Origin: Phyllobacteriaceae bacterium
GTDB lineage: Bacteria > Pseudomonadota > Alphaproteobacteria > Rhizobiales > Rhizobiaceae
Assembly (NCBI GenBank): GCA_024742765.1
Contig: JANSXT010000008.1
Span: forward strand, 1-64,000
Direction: 5' to 3'
DNA length: 64,000 nt
The notes beneath the pieces were generated by a model. It searched no databases. It worked only from the letters and a program-made list of their open reading frames with translations, and was not told the DNA's origin. The position numbers and the translations under genes were made by a program. Every line of letters starts with the position of its first letter. The first letter of the stretch is position 1. Shown piece after piece: positions 8,563 to 16,766 of the stretch.

Positions 8563-9179
8563 TGGCCATGCAATCCAATGACGTTATCGTCACCGGTGGC
8601 TTCGACGCGCCGGTTTTCGATGCCCAATCGGTCTTCCGGGCGCTGATGGACGCCATGGCCCGGCCCGGCACGGTGCAGGCCATCGCGCCGCGCGCTTCGG
8701 CGCCGGCGCCGCTGGGCTCCGTCGCCGCCGCGCTCGCGCTGACCCTCTGTGATGCCGACACGCCGGTCTGGCTCGATTCGGCATCGACCCAAGATGGAGC
8801 CGTCGCGCGCTGGCTCGGCTTTCACGCCGGCGCGCCGGTGACCGACGATCCTGCCGCCGCTGCCTTCGCACTGATCGGCGACGGCGCATCGCTCGGCTCG
8901 TTCGACCGGTTCGCCCGCGGCACGCAGGACTATCCCGACCGGTCGGCGGCACTGATCGTCCAGGTGCCGGACCTGACGGACGGCCCGGCGCTGACCCTGA
9001 CCGGACCCGGCATCAAACACAGCGCAACGCTCGCGCCGAGCGGCCTGCCGGCGCGTTTTGCCACCCTTTGGGCCGACAACCATGCGCTGTTCCCGCGCGG
9101 CATCGACATGGTGCTGGCCGCGCCCGGCGCGGTCGCCGCACTGCCGCGCACGACGCGCATCGCAATCACGGAGAACTGA
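8562..9179 (+). CDS. phnH: C-P lyase core subunit PhnH
   Basis: 205 residues. PhnH is a structural partner in the PhnGHIJ complex, with a PLP-transferase-like fold that has lost catalysis. Seen: FDAQSVFRALMDAMARPGTV near the N-terminus, ALALTLCDADTPVWLD, FALIGDGASLGSF and LTGPGIKHSATL, which are typical. Coupled to phnG by a one-base overlap and followed one base later by phnI. An alternative ATG two codons in (8568) exists. Confidence 0.94.
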   Translation: MAMQSNDVIVTGGFDAPVFDAQSVFRALMDAMARPGTVQAIAPRASAPAPLGSVAAALALTLCDADTPVWLDSASTQDGAVARWLGFHAGAPVTDDPAAAAFALIGDGASLGSFDRFARGTQDYPDRSAALIVQVPDLTDGPALTLTGPGIKHSATLAPSGLPARFATLWADNHALFPRGIDMVLAAPGAVAALPRTTRIAITEN

Positions 9180-9180
9180 C

Positions 9181-10284
9181 ATGTATGTGGCGGTCAAGGG
9201 CGGTGAAAAGGCGATCCGCAATGCGCACCGGCTGCTCGCCGACCGGCGGCGGGGCGACCGGTCCGTTCCGGCACTGACGCTGGCACAGATCGCAGGCCAG
9301 TTGGCGCTCGCCGTCGACCGGGTGATGAGCGAGGGCGCGCTTTATGATCGCGACCTGGCCGCGCTCGCCATCAAGCAGGCACGTGGCGACATGATCGAGG
9401 CGATCTTCCTCGTGCGCGCCTATCGCACCACGCTGCCGCGCTTCGGATATTCCGAACCGGTCGACACCGGCGCGATGCACATCGAGCGGCGCATCTCGGC
9501 GACCTACAAGGACCTGCCGGGCGGCCAGATGCTCGGGCCGACTTTCGATTACACCCACAGGCTGCTCGATCCTGAGCTTGCCGGCGATGCCGAGGTGCCA
9601 GGCGCCGGGCGCGGCGAGGGCGAACCGGCCCGCGCCATGCGCGTCTCCGACATTCTGGCCGAAGACGGGATGATCGAGGGCGACGGCGATGCGGCAACGG
9701 AGACGCCCGGCGATATCACCCGCGAACCGATGGAATTTCCGATGGAGCGCGACACGCGCCTTCAATCCCTTTCGCGCGGCGATGAAGGGTTCCTTCTGGC
9801 GCTCGCCTATTCCACCCAGCGCGGCTATGCGCGCTCTCACCCGTTCGCCGGCGAGATCCGCATCGGCGAAGTGGAGGTCGCCGTCGACATGCCTGAACTG
9901 GGCTTTGCGGTCACCGTCGGGCGCGTCCAGCTCACCGAATGCCAGATGATCAACCAGTTCAAGGGTTCGTCCAAGGCGCCACCGCAATTCACGCGCGGCT
10001 ACGGCCTCGTCTTCGGCCAGTCCGAGCGCAAGGCGATGGCCATGGCCCTGTGCGACCGTGCCATGCGGGCGCGCGAACTGGGCGAGGACATTGTTGCGCC
10101 GGCGCAGGACGAGGAGTTTGTCGTCTCCCATTGCGACAATGTGCAGGCGTCGGGCTTCGTCGAGCATCTCAAACTGCCGCATTATGTCGACTTCCAGGCC
10201 GAACTCGAACTGGTCCGCACCACGCGCGCCGAACATGAAAGCCGGCGCGATCCGGGCCCAGCCGTCGCGGAGGCAGCCGAATGA
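9181..10284 (+). CDS. phnI: C-P lyase core subunit PhnI
   Basis: 367 residues, usual length. PhnI is the nucleosidase/transferase that displaces adenine from ATP with the phosphonate. Signature stretches: MYVAVKGGEKAIRNAHRLL, TLAQIAGQLALAVDRVMSEGALYDRDLAALAIKQARGD (read in pieces), FRTTLPRFGYSEPVDT-like block, IERRISATYKDLPGGQMLGP, STQRGYARSHPFAGEIR and VSHCDNVQASGFVEHLKLPHY. An upstream open extension overlaps phnH and is not used; ATG 9181 matches the family start. Its last four bases overlap the fosX start (ATGA). Confidence 0.96.
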   Translation: MYVAVKGGEKAIRNAHRLLADRRRGDRSVPALTLAQIAGQLALAVDRVMSEGALYDRDLAALAIKQARGDMIEAIFLVRAYRTTLPRFGYSEPVDTGAMHIERRISATYKDLPGGQMLGPTFDYTHRLLDPELAGDAEVPGAGRGEGEPARAMRVSDILAEDGMIEGDGDAATETPGDITREPMEFPMERDTRLQSLSRGDEGFLLALAYSTQRGYARSHPFAGEIRIGEVEVAVDMPELGFAVTVGRVQLTECQMINQFKGSSKAPPQFTRGYGLVFGQSERKAMAMALCDRAMRARELGEDIVAPAQDEEFVVSHCDNVQASGFVEHLKLPHYVDFQAELELVRTTRAEHESRRDPGPAVAEAAE

Positions 10285-10700
10285 TCGAGGGGCTGTCCCA
10301 TGTGACCTTCATCGTCTCCGACCTCGAACGGATGACGCGCATCCTCGTCGAGGTGCTGGGCGCCGAGCAGGTCTACGCAAGCGGCGAGGAAACGTTTTCG
10401 CTGTCGCGCGAGAAGTTCTTTCTGGCCGGAGGCGTCTGGATCGCGATCATGGAGGGCGAGCGCCGGTGCGAGCGCAGCTACGACCATGTCGCTTTCAAGA
10501 TCGACGAGGCCGATTTCGATGCCTGCGCGGAGCGTATCCGCCGACTGGGCCTCGACATGAAACCGCCCCGTCCCCGCGTTCCCGGCGAAGGCCGCTCAAT
10601 CTACTTCTATGACGAGGACGATCACATGTTCGAGCTTCATACGGGCACATTGGCCGAACGCCTGGCGCGCTATGCCAAGGGAAAAGGGTCCGCCGAATGA
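10281..10700 (+). CDS. fosX: FosX-type fosfomycin hydrolase (VOC superfamily)
   Basis: 139 residues, the FosX length. FosX is a Mn(II)-dependent enzyme that opens the fosfomycin epoxide with water. All key residues are in place: metal ligands His7 (GLSHVTF), His69 (YDHVAF) and Glu118 (HMFELHTG), and Glu44 (LSREKFF), the general base that distinguishes FosX from the thiol-using FosA/FosB. The text SIYFYDEDDHMFELHTGTLA is close to known FosX. It is embedded between phnI and phnJ with overlapping ends on both sides, as described for the Mesorhizobium loti phn operon, so it is co-regulated with C-P lyase. Confidence 0.95.
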   Translation: MIEGLSHVTFIVSDLERMTRILVEVLGAEQVYASGEETFSLSREKFFLAGGVWIAIMEGERRCERSYDHVAFKIDEADFDACAERIRRLGLDMKPPRPRVPGEGRSIYFYDEDDHMFELHTGTLAERLARYAKGKGSAE

Positions 10701-11584
10701 CCATGCAACCCACAGACCTCGCCACCTACAATTTCGCCTATCTGGACGAACAGACAAAGCGGATGATCCGCCGGGCGATCCTCAAGGCGATCGCCATTCC
10801 CGGCTATCAGGTGCCGTTTGCCAGCCGCGAGATGCCGATGCCCTATGGCTGGGGCACGGGCGGCGTTCAGGTCACCGCCTCGATCATCGGCCCGGACGAC
10901 ACGCTCAAGGTGATCGACCAGGGTGCCGACGACACGACCAATGCGGTCTCGATCCGCGCCTTTTTCGCCAAGGTCGCCGAGGTCTCCACCACGACCAGCA
11001 CCGCCGACGCGACGATCATCCAGACGCGCCACCGCATTCCCGAGGAGAAGCTCGGCGAGGGACAAATCCTCGTCTATCAGGTGCCGATCCCCGAGCCCTT
11101 GCGCTTTCTGGAGCCGCGCGAGACCGAGACGCGCAAGATGCATGCGCTCGAGGATTACGGGCTCATGCACGTCAAGCTCTATGAGGACATTGCCCGCAAC
11201 GGCCACATCGCCACCACCTATGCCTATCCGGTCAAGATCGAGGGCCGCTATGTGATGGACCCGTCGCCGACGCCCAAATTCGACAATCCCAAGATGGACC
11301 AGTCCGAAGCGCTGCAGCTTTTCGGCGCCGGACGTGAAAAGCGTATCTATGCGGTGCCGCCCTACACCAGCGTCGTCAGCCTCGATTTCGAGGATTATCC
11401 GTTCGAGGTGAACCGGTTCGACCAGCCCTGTGCCCTGTGCGGCGCCGAGGGCGTCTATCTCGACGAGGTGGTTCTCGATGACCGGGGCGGGCGCATGTTC
11501 GTGTGCTCGGACACCGACCATTGCGAAAAGCGCCGTGCCGCCGGCCACAAAGGCACGATGGCAGGCGGGGAGATCGGACAATGA
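10697..11584 (+). CDS. phnJ: C-P lyase PhnJ, radical SAM C-P bond-cleaving subunit
   Basis: 295 residues. PhnJ cleaves the carbon-phosphorus bond of ribose phosphonate phosphate, releasing the alkane, with a [4Fe-4S] cluster and S-adenosylmethionine. Cysteines expected for the cluster and thiyl radical are all present: Cys245, Cys248 (PCALCGAEG), Cys270 and Cys276 (FVCSDTDHCEKR), offset by four from the E. coli numbering (241, 244, 266, 272). The glycine that carries the glycyl radical is Gly36 in IAIPGYQVPF. Overlaps fosX upstream and phnK downstream by four bases each. Full length and apparently intact. Confidence 0.97.
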   Translation: MTMQPTDLATYNFAYLDEQTKRMIRRAILKAIAIPGYQVPFASREMPMPYGWGTGGVQVTASIIGPDDTLKVIDQGADDTTNAVSIRAFFAKVAEVSTTTSTADATIIQTRHRIPEEKLGEGQILVYQVPIPEPLRFLEPRETETRKMHALEDYGLMHVKLYEDIARNGHIATTYAYPVKIEGRYVMDPSPTPKFDNPKMDQSEALQLFGAGREKRIYAVPPYTSVVSLDFEDYPFEVNRFDQPCALCGAEGVYLDEVVLDDRGGRMFVCSDTDHCEKRRAAGHKGTMAGGEIGQ

Positions 11585-12429
11585 CCGTCGCCGGTTCTGT
11601 TTCACATATTGAAGAGCCGGTCGACAGGCCGGCAATTCCCGCCGCTGACGCCACCGAAGAAAAACCGCTCCTGTCCGCCAGCGGCGTGTCGAAATTCTAT
11701 GGCAGCCGCATCGGCTGCGAGGATGTCAGCATCGACATTTGGCCGGGCGAGGTCCTGGCGGTGGTTGGCGAGAGCGGATCGGGCAAGACGACGCTGCTCA
11801 ACTGCATCTCCACGCGGCTGATGCCGACGACGGGCACGGTCACCTATCGCATGCGCGACGGCCAGACCCGCGATCTCTACCGGATGGGTGAAGCCGAACG
11901 GCGTTTCCTGATGCGGACCGACTGGGGCTTTGTCCACCAGAACCCGGCGGACGGGTTGCGCATGACTGTTTCGGCCGGCGCCAATGTCGGCGAGCGGCTG
12001 ATGGCGACCGGCGCCCGGCACTATGGCGACATCCGCGCCACCGCCGGCGACTGGCTCGGCCGCGTCGAGATCGCCGAAGATCGTATCGATGACCAGCCCC
12101 GCGCCTTTTCCGGCGGCATGCGCCAGCGCCTTCAGATCGCGCGCAATCTCGTCACCGGCCCGCGCCTTGTCTTCATGGACGAGCCGACCGGCGGGCTCGA
12201 CGTGTCGGTCCAGGCGCGCCTGCTCGACCTGTTGCGCGGACTGGTCACCGATCTGGGCCTTGCGGTCGTCGTCGTCACCCATGATCTGGCCGTCGCGCGG
12301 CTCCTGTCGCACCGCATGGTCGTCATGAAGGATGGCCGCGTCATCGAGACCGGCCTGACCGACCGCGTGCTCGACGATCCGCGCGCGCCCTACACCCAGC
12401 TTCTCGTTTCCTCGATCCTGCAGGCATGA
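11581..12429 (+). CDS. phnK: C-P lyase-associated ABC ATPase PhnK
   Basis: 282 residues. PhnK is an ABC-type ATPase that docks on the PhnGHIJ core rather than on a membrane permease. Walker A GESGSGKTT, Q-loop in HQNPADGLRM, signature FSGGMRQRLQIARNL and Walker B VFMDEPTGGLD are intact. The N-terminus has about 30 extra residues before the conserved LLSASGVSKFYG. Start at 11581 overlaps the phnJ stop (ATGA), so it is translationally coupled. Confidence 0.94.
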   Translation: MTVAGSVSHIEEPVDRPAIPAADATEEKPLLSASGVSKFYGSRIGCEDVSIDIWPGEVLAVVGESGSGKTTLLNCISTRLMPTTGTVTYRMRDGQTRDLYRMGEAERRFLMRTDWGFVHQNPADGLRMTVSAGANVGERLMATGARHYGDIRATAGDWLGRVEIAEDRIDDQPRAFSGGMRQRLQIARNLVTGPRLVFMDEPTGGLDVSVQARLLDLLRGLVTDLGLAVVVVTHDLAVARLLSHRMVVMKDGRVIETGLTDRVLDDPRAPYTQLLVSSILQA

Positions 12430-12433
12430 TGCG

Positions 12434-13138
12434 ATGGCCGTTCCCCTGATCGTTTCCGGCGTCTCCAAGAGCTTCACCATGCATCTGCGCGGCGGCGTCC
12501 GCATTCCGGTGGTCGACGCCGTGCATTTTTCGATCGAGGCCGGCCAGTGCGCGGTGCTGAGCGGGCCGTCCGGCGTCGGCAAATCGTCGATCCTGAAGAT
12601 GCTCTACGGCAACTACGCCGTCGATGTCGGCCAGATCCTAATCCGCCACAATGGCACGCTGCTCGATCTCGCACAGGCCGAGCCGCGTCAGGTGATGGCC
12701 GTGCGGCGCGACACGATCGGCTATGTCAGCCAGTTCCTGCGCGCCGTTCCGCGCGTCTCCGCGCTCGATGTCGCCGCCGAACCGCTCGTGCAACGCGGCA
12801 CCGATTCCGATACGGCGCGCCGCCGCGCCGCGGACCTTTTTGCCCGTCTCAACCTGCCCGAAAAACTGTGGGAACTGCCGCCGGCGACCTTCTCGGGCGG
12901 CGAGCAGCAGCGGGTCAACATCGCGCGTGGCTTCATCACCGATCATCCGATCCTCCTGCTGGACGAGCCGACCGCCTCGCTCGATGCTGCCAACCGAGCA
13001 GTCGTCGTTGCGATGATCGGCGAGAAGAAGGCCGACGGCGTCGCTCTCCTCGGCATCTTCCACGATGCCGACCTGCGCGAGGCGGTCGCCGACCGGATCA
13101 TCGACGTCACCGGCTTTGCCCCAAAGAAAGCCGCCTGA
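12434..13138 (+). CDS. phnL: C-P lyase-associated ABC ATPase PhnL
   Basis: 234 residues, the family length. ABC ATPase required for phosphonate breakdown, found with PhnK on the C-P lyase core. Walker A GPSGVGKSS, signature FSGGEQQRVNIARGF, Walker B ILLLDEPTASLD and a following FHD switch (GIFHDADLREAVADR). The start lies 4 nt after phnK stop, and the next gene begins 3 nt after its stop, so it is within one operon. Confidence 0.94.
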   Translation: MAVPLIVSGVSKSFTMHLRGGVRIPVVDAVHFSIEAGQCAVLSGPSGVGKSSILKMLYGNYAVDVGQILIRHNGTLLDLAQAEPRQVMAVRRDTIGYVSQFLRAVPRVSALDVAAEPLVQRGTDSDTARRRAADLFARLNLPEKLWELPPATFSGGEQQRVNIARGFITDHPILLLDEPTASLDAANRAVVVAMIGEKKADGVALLGIFHDADLREAVADRIIDVTGFAPKKAA

Positions 13139-13141
13139 CCA

Positions 13142-13756
13142 ATGCCCAAACTCTCCGAACAGCCGCTGGTCCACGCGACCGCGCGTGTGACTGGCTCGAC
13201 GCTTGGCTGCTACACCGAGATCGACGAGGGCTGCGTCGTCACCGAGTGCGAGGTCGGCGACTACTCATATCTCATTCGCCAGACCGAGGCCTGGTGCGCC
13301 ACCATCGGCAAGTTCGCCAACATCGCCAGCCATGTGCGCATCAACGCCACCAACCATCCGACCTGGCGGGCGACCCAGCACCATTTCACCTATCGGGCGG
13401 GCGACTATTTCGATGATGCCGTCAACGAACCGGCCTTCTTTGCTTGGCGCCGCGAGCATCGCGTCACCATCGGCCACGATGTGTGGATCGGCCATGGCGC
13501 GATCATCTTGCCCGGTGTGACGGTCGGCAACGGCGCGGTGATCGGCTCCGGCGCGGTGGTCACCAAAGACGTCGATCCCTTCACGATTGTCGGCGGCGTT
13601 CCGGCCAAACCGATCCGCGACCGGTTCGCTCCCGGCATCGGCGAACGCATGGAGAAGCTGGCCTGGTGGGATTGGAGCCACGCCGATCTGCGCGGCGCGC
13701 TCGAGGACTTCCGGACGCTCGAGGCCGGGGCCTTTCTCGCCAAACATGGCGGCTGA
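13142..13756 (+). CDS. Hexapeptide-repeat acetyltransferase of phosphonate operons (TIGR03308 type)
   Basis: 204 residues, left-handed beta-helix acyltransferase resembling chloramphenicol/xenobiotic acetyltransferases. Hexapeptide turns are visible from GSTLGCYTEIDEGCVVTECE through KFANIASHVRINATNHPTW and IGHDVWIGHGAIILPGVTVG to VIGSGAVVTKDVDPFTIVGG, followed by PAKPIRDRF. This subgroup is typical of C-P lyase clusters, where an acetyltransferase (compare PhnO) may protect against aminoalkylphosphonates; the substrate here is an inference. It is the last gene of the phnG-led run and is followed by a Pho box. Confidence 0.85.
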   Translation: MPKLSEQPLVHATARVTGSTLGCYTEIDEGCVVTECEVGDYSYLIRQTEAWCATIGKFANIASHVRINATNHPTWRATQHHFTYRAGDYFDDAVNEPAFFAWRREHRVTIGHDVWIGHGAIILPGVTVGNGAVIGSGAVVTKDVDPFTIVGGVPAKPIRDRFAPGIGERMEKLAWWDWSHADLRGALEDFRTLEAGAFLAKHGG

Positions 13757-13780
13757 CACCGGCCGTTTTACGGCTGTGGA

Positions 13781-13810
13781 CTGTTACACAACTGACACTG
13801 AACTGACATT
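13781..13810 (+). promoter_or_regulatory. Pho box before phnC
   Basis: Three direct units at an exact 11-nt period: CTGTTACA (13781), CTGACACT (13792) and CTGACATT (13803). This is the tandem arrangement bound by PhoB dimers. It gives the transporter genes their own phosphate-controlled start 63 nt before phnC. Confidence 0.7.
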
Positions 13811-13872
13811 GGACATTCACATCGGGCCGATAGGCCGCAAAACGTGTGCGGTTGCGAAAAGGTCCTTTGCGA

Positions 13873-14709
13873 ATGCTCGAAATCAGCCAGGTCACCCGTC
13901 GTTTCGGGACCAACGTCGCCGTCGACAATGTGACGATCGACGTTCCCGAAGGGCAGATGGTGGGCGTTATCGGCGCCTCTGGCGCGGGCAAATCGACGCT
14001 TTTGCGCATGATCAACCGGTTGATCGACACGACCGAGGGCAAGATCGTCTTTTCCGGCACGAACGTGTCGGCGCTGCGCGGACAAAAGCTGCGCAATTGG
14101 CAGCGCGACTGCGCCATGATCTTCCAGCAGTTCAATCTGGTGCCGCGCCTCGACGTTCTGACCAATGTGATGCTCGGGCGGCTCAATCACCGCTCTTCGG
14201 TCGCGAGCCTCTTGAACATCTTCTCCGACCAGGAACGCGCCATGGCGATCGCGGCGCTCGAACGGCTCGGCATCGAGCGCGCGGCGATGCAGCGCGCCGG
14301 AACCCTGTCGGGTGGCCAGCAACAGCGTGTGGCGATCGCCCGCGCCCTGATGCAGCAGCCCAAGGTCATTCTCGCCGACGAGCCGATCGCGTCGCTCGAT
14401 CCGCGCAACGCGCAGATCGTCATGCAGTCGCTGCGCGACATCAACCGCAATGACGGCATCACCGTCGTCACAAATCTGCACACGCTCGACACGGCGCGCA
14501 CCTTTTGCGAGCGCATCATCGGCATGCAGGCCGGCAAGGTGGTGTTCGATGGCGGGCCGAACGATCTGACCGAGGCCGCGGCCCGCTCGATCTATGGCGC
14601 GGACGGTCTCGAGGAGGCGTTCTCCGAAGCCGTCACATCGACCAGCCTGGCGCCGGCAAAGCCCACACGCGCCAAGGAAACCAAGGAACCGGCGCTGGTT
14701 GGCGCCTGA
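13873..14709 (+). CDS. phnC: Phosphonate ABC transporter ATPase PhnC
   Basis: 278 residues. ATP-binding subunit that powers import of phosphonates/phosphate esters through PhnE. Motifs: Walker [11 protein letters not shown]-loop [21 protein letters not shown] (FNLVPRL typical of PhnC), signature [15 protein letters not shown], Walker [14 protein letters not shown], and the H-loop region [12 protein letters not shown]. The start is set at 13873 ([12 protein letters not shown], with AAAAGG upstream) rather than a GTG at 13846. A hairpin with T tract lies between it and phnD. Confidence 0.94.
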   Translation: MLEISQVTRRFGTNVAVDNVTIDVPEGQMVGVIGASGAGKSTLLRMINRLIDTTEGKIVFSGTNVSALRGQKLRNWQRDCAMIFQQFNLVPRLDVLTNVMLGRLNHRSSVASLLNIFSDQERAMAIAALERLGIERAAMQRAGTLSGGQQQRVAIARALMQQPKVILADEPIASLDPRNAQIVMQSLRDINRNDGITVVTNLHTLDTARTFCERIIGMQAGKVVFDGGPNDLTEAAARSIYGADGLEEAFSEAVTSTSLAPAKPTRAKETKEPALVGA

Positions 14710-14718
14710 CAGGTTTAG

Positions 14719-14750
14719 CCGCTCGTCGGGCCGGACGGGCGGTTTTTGTT
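14719..14750 (+). terminator. Hairpin with T tract between phnC and phnD
   Basis: CCGCtCGTC and GACGgGCGG form an imperfect stem around GGGCCG, then TTTTTGTTT. It could be a partial terminator that reduces or separates phnC and phnD levels; phnD then begins 58 nt on with its own GGGAG site. Confidence 0.55.
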
Positions 14751-14807
14751 TCAACACGGCCAAACGGGCGATTGCCCGATCTTCATGCCACTTCCGGGAG
14801 ACCAAAC

Positions 14808-15707
14808 ATGCTGAAGAAAACTCTGCTCGCGACCGCTGCCGTCGCTCTCGTCGCAACCAGCGCCCATGCGCAGGACGTGTTCCGCGTCGGCATTCTGGGC
14901 GGTGAAAACGAAGCCGACCGCCTGCGCAACAACCAGTGCCTGATCGATCTTCTGCCCAAAGCCATCGGCGTCAACGAAGTTCAGCTTTTCCCTGCCGCCG
15001 ATTATGACGGCGTCGTGCAGGGCCTGCTTGGCGGCACGCTCGACTATGCCGAACTGGGCGCCTCGGCCTATGCCAAGGTCTATCTGGAAGACCCCGAAGC
15101 CGTTGACCCGGTCCTGACCACCCAGCAGGTGGACGGCGCCACCGGCTACTATTCGATCATGCTGGCCCGCAAGGATTCGGGCATCGAGTCGATCGAGGAT
15201 GCGCAGGGCAAGCGTCTCGGCTTTGCCGACCCGGACTCCACCTCCGGCTTCCTTGTGCCGTCCGTCGCCCTTCCGGCGCAGCTCGGCATGCCGATCGACG
15301 AATATTTCTCCGAAACCGGCTTCGGCGGCGGCCATGAGAATGGCGTCCTCGAAATGCTGAAGGGCAATTTCGACGTTCAGGTCACCTGGTCGTCGGGCGT
15401 TGGCGAATTCGCCGATGGCTACACCTCCGGCAACATCCGCAAGATGGTCGACAAGGGCCTTCTGGACATGGACGAGGTCAACGAAGTGTGGCGTTCGCCG
15501 CTGATCCCGAACGGCCCGATCGTCGTCTCCAACCAGCTCGATCAGGACGTGCGCGCCAAGTTTATCGAGTTCTTCAAGGCCATGCCCGAAAACCATCCGG
15601 ACTGCTTCCGCTCGGTCCAGGGTGGCGATTTCGCCGGCTTCATCGACGTCGACCACTCGTTCTACGAGACCATCGTCGCCGCCCGTAAGTCCAAGATCGG
15701 CTCTTAA
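14808..15707 (+). CDS. phnD: Phosphonate-binding periplasmic protein PhnD
   Basis: 299 residues. Substrate-binding subunit that delivers phosphonates to PhnE. Sec signal peptide MLKKTLLATAAVALVATSAHA with cleavage after AHA. Mature protein has family stretches VGILGGENEADR, LFPAADYDGVVQGLLGGTLDYAELG, ASAYAKVY, GYYSIMLARKDSGI and GKRLGFADPDSTSGFLVPSVA. Start follows GGGAG. An upstream open extension overlaps phnC and is not used. Confidence 0.95.
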   Translation: MLKKTLLATAAVALVATSAHAQDVFRVGILGGENEADRLRNNQCLIDLLPKAIGVNEVQLFPAADYDGVVQGLLGGTLDYAELGASAYAKVYLEDPEAVDPVLTTQQVDGATGYYSIMLARKDSGIESIEDAQGKRLGFADPDSTSGFLVPSVALPAQLGMPIDEYFSETGFGGGHENGVLEMLKGNFDVQVTWSSGVGEFADGYTSGNIRKMVDKGLLDMDEVNEVWRSPLIPNGPIVVSNQLDQDVRAKFIEFFKAMPENHPDCFRSVQGGDFAGFIDVDHSFYETIVAARKSKIGS

Positions 15708-15726
15708 GGCTGATCGACACCATCCC

Positions 15727-15754
15727 GCGCCGCGTCCCGAAAGGGGCGCGGCGC
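15727..15754 (+). other. Stable hairpin between phnD and phnE
   Basis: GCGCCGCG-TCCC, GAAA loop, GGGG-CGCGGCGC: a near-perfect 12-bp stem with one T-G wobble and no T tract after it. Position after the binding-protein gene and before the permease genes suits a 3'-end stabiliser that lets PhnD be made in excess. Confidence 0.6.
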
Positions 15755-15779
15755 GTCATCATCTTGCGGACCTTTTCCC

Positions 15780-16751
15780 ATGGCATCGACCGACCTGCAC
15801 GATCCAGACGCGTATGTCCGAAACGGGCGATACGACGTTGATCGCCACTGGCGCGACCTCGTCCGTCAGCGCCGGCTCTACACAGGTTTGAGCCTGGGCA
15901 TCCTGTTCGTTGCCCTCTTTGCATCGCTGTGGTTCGCCAACGAGACCAATGCCGGCAAGTTCTTCGACCGGCTGCCGCATTTCTTCGATTTTGTCGGCGG
16001 CATGATCCCGCGCGATGGCTGGGAGGTCTGGCGGGCCCTGTTCGACCTTGAGAGCCCCTACTATGACGGCTCGTTCAAATATGATTATCCCGATGGCCGC
16101 GTCTATTTCTGGGGCACTTGGTACGTCCCCGAATACATGCACAAGATGGTCGAGACGCTCAACATCGCCATCCTGTCGACGCTGATCGGCTTCATCTTCG
16201 GCTTCCTTCTGTGCTTTCTGGCCGCCACCAACCTGACCACGACCCGCTGGCTGCGTTTCTTCGTGCGCCGCTTCATGGAATTCCTGCGCGCCTTCCCCGA
16301 GATCGTCATCGCCGGCTTCTTCCTTGCCATCTTCTCGCTCGGCCCGGTCCCGGCGATCATCGCCGTGTCGATCCACACGATCGGTGCGCTCGGCAAGATG
16401 TTCTTCGAGGTGGTCGAAAACGCCGACATGAGACCCGATGAGGGCCTGCGCGCGGTCGGCGCCAACTGGACCGAACGCGTCTGGTTCGGCATCGTGCCAC
16501 AGATCATGCCGAACTTCCTCAGCTACACATTGCTGCGGCTTGAGATCAATGTGCGCGCCTCGACCATCATCGGCGCGGTGGGCGCCGGCGGCATTGGTGA
16601 GGTGCTGCGCCTGTCGATCAGCCGCGGCCACGAGGCCAAGACGCTGGCGATCATCCTTCTTCTTTTCGTCACCATCGTCGCCGTCGACCAGCTTTCGGCC
16701 TGGCTGCGCCGCAAGATCGTCGGCGACCAGGCCTTCCAGTTCGGCGCCTAA
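15780..16751 (+). CDS. phnE: Phosphonate ABC transporter permease PhnE, first copy
   Basis: 323 residues. Inner-membrane permease of the PhnCDE importer. A membrane segment near residues 35-55 (LYTGLSLGILFVALFASLWF), a periplasmic stretch, then the BPD transport domain with LNIAILSTLIGFIFGFLLCF, ATNLTTTRWLRFFVRRFMEF, EIVIAGFFLAIFSLGPVPAI and the EAA-like coupling motif EGLRAVGANWTERVWFGIVP, ending VRASTIIGAVGAGGIGEVL. Followed after 15 nt by a second phnE, so the channel is probably a heterodimer. Confidence 0.93.
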   Translation: MASTDLHDPDAYVRNGRYDVDRHWRDLVRQRRLYTGLSLGILFVALFASLWFANETNAGKFFDRLPHFFDFVGGMIPRDGWEVWRALFDLESPYYDGSFKYDYPDGRVYFWGTWYVPEYMHKMVETLNIAILSTLIGFIFGFLLCFLAATNLTTTRWLRFFVRRFMEFLRAFPEIVIAGFFLAIFSLGPVPAIIAVSIHTIGALGKMFFEVVENADMRPDEGLRAVGANWTERVWFGIVPQIMPNFLSYTLLRLEINVRASTIIGAVGAGGIGEVLRLSISRGHEAKTLAIILLLFVTIVAVDQLSAWLRRKIVGDQAFQFGA

Positions 16752-16766
16752 GAGAGACTGAAAGCC

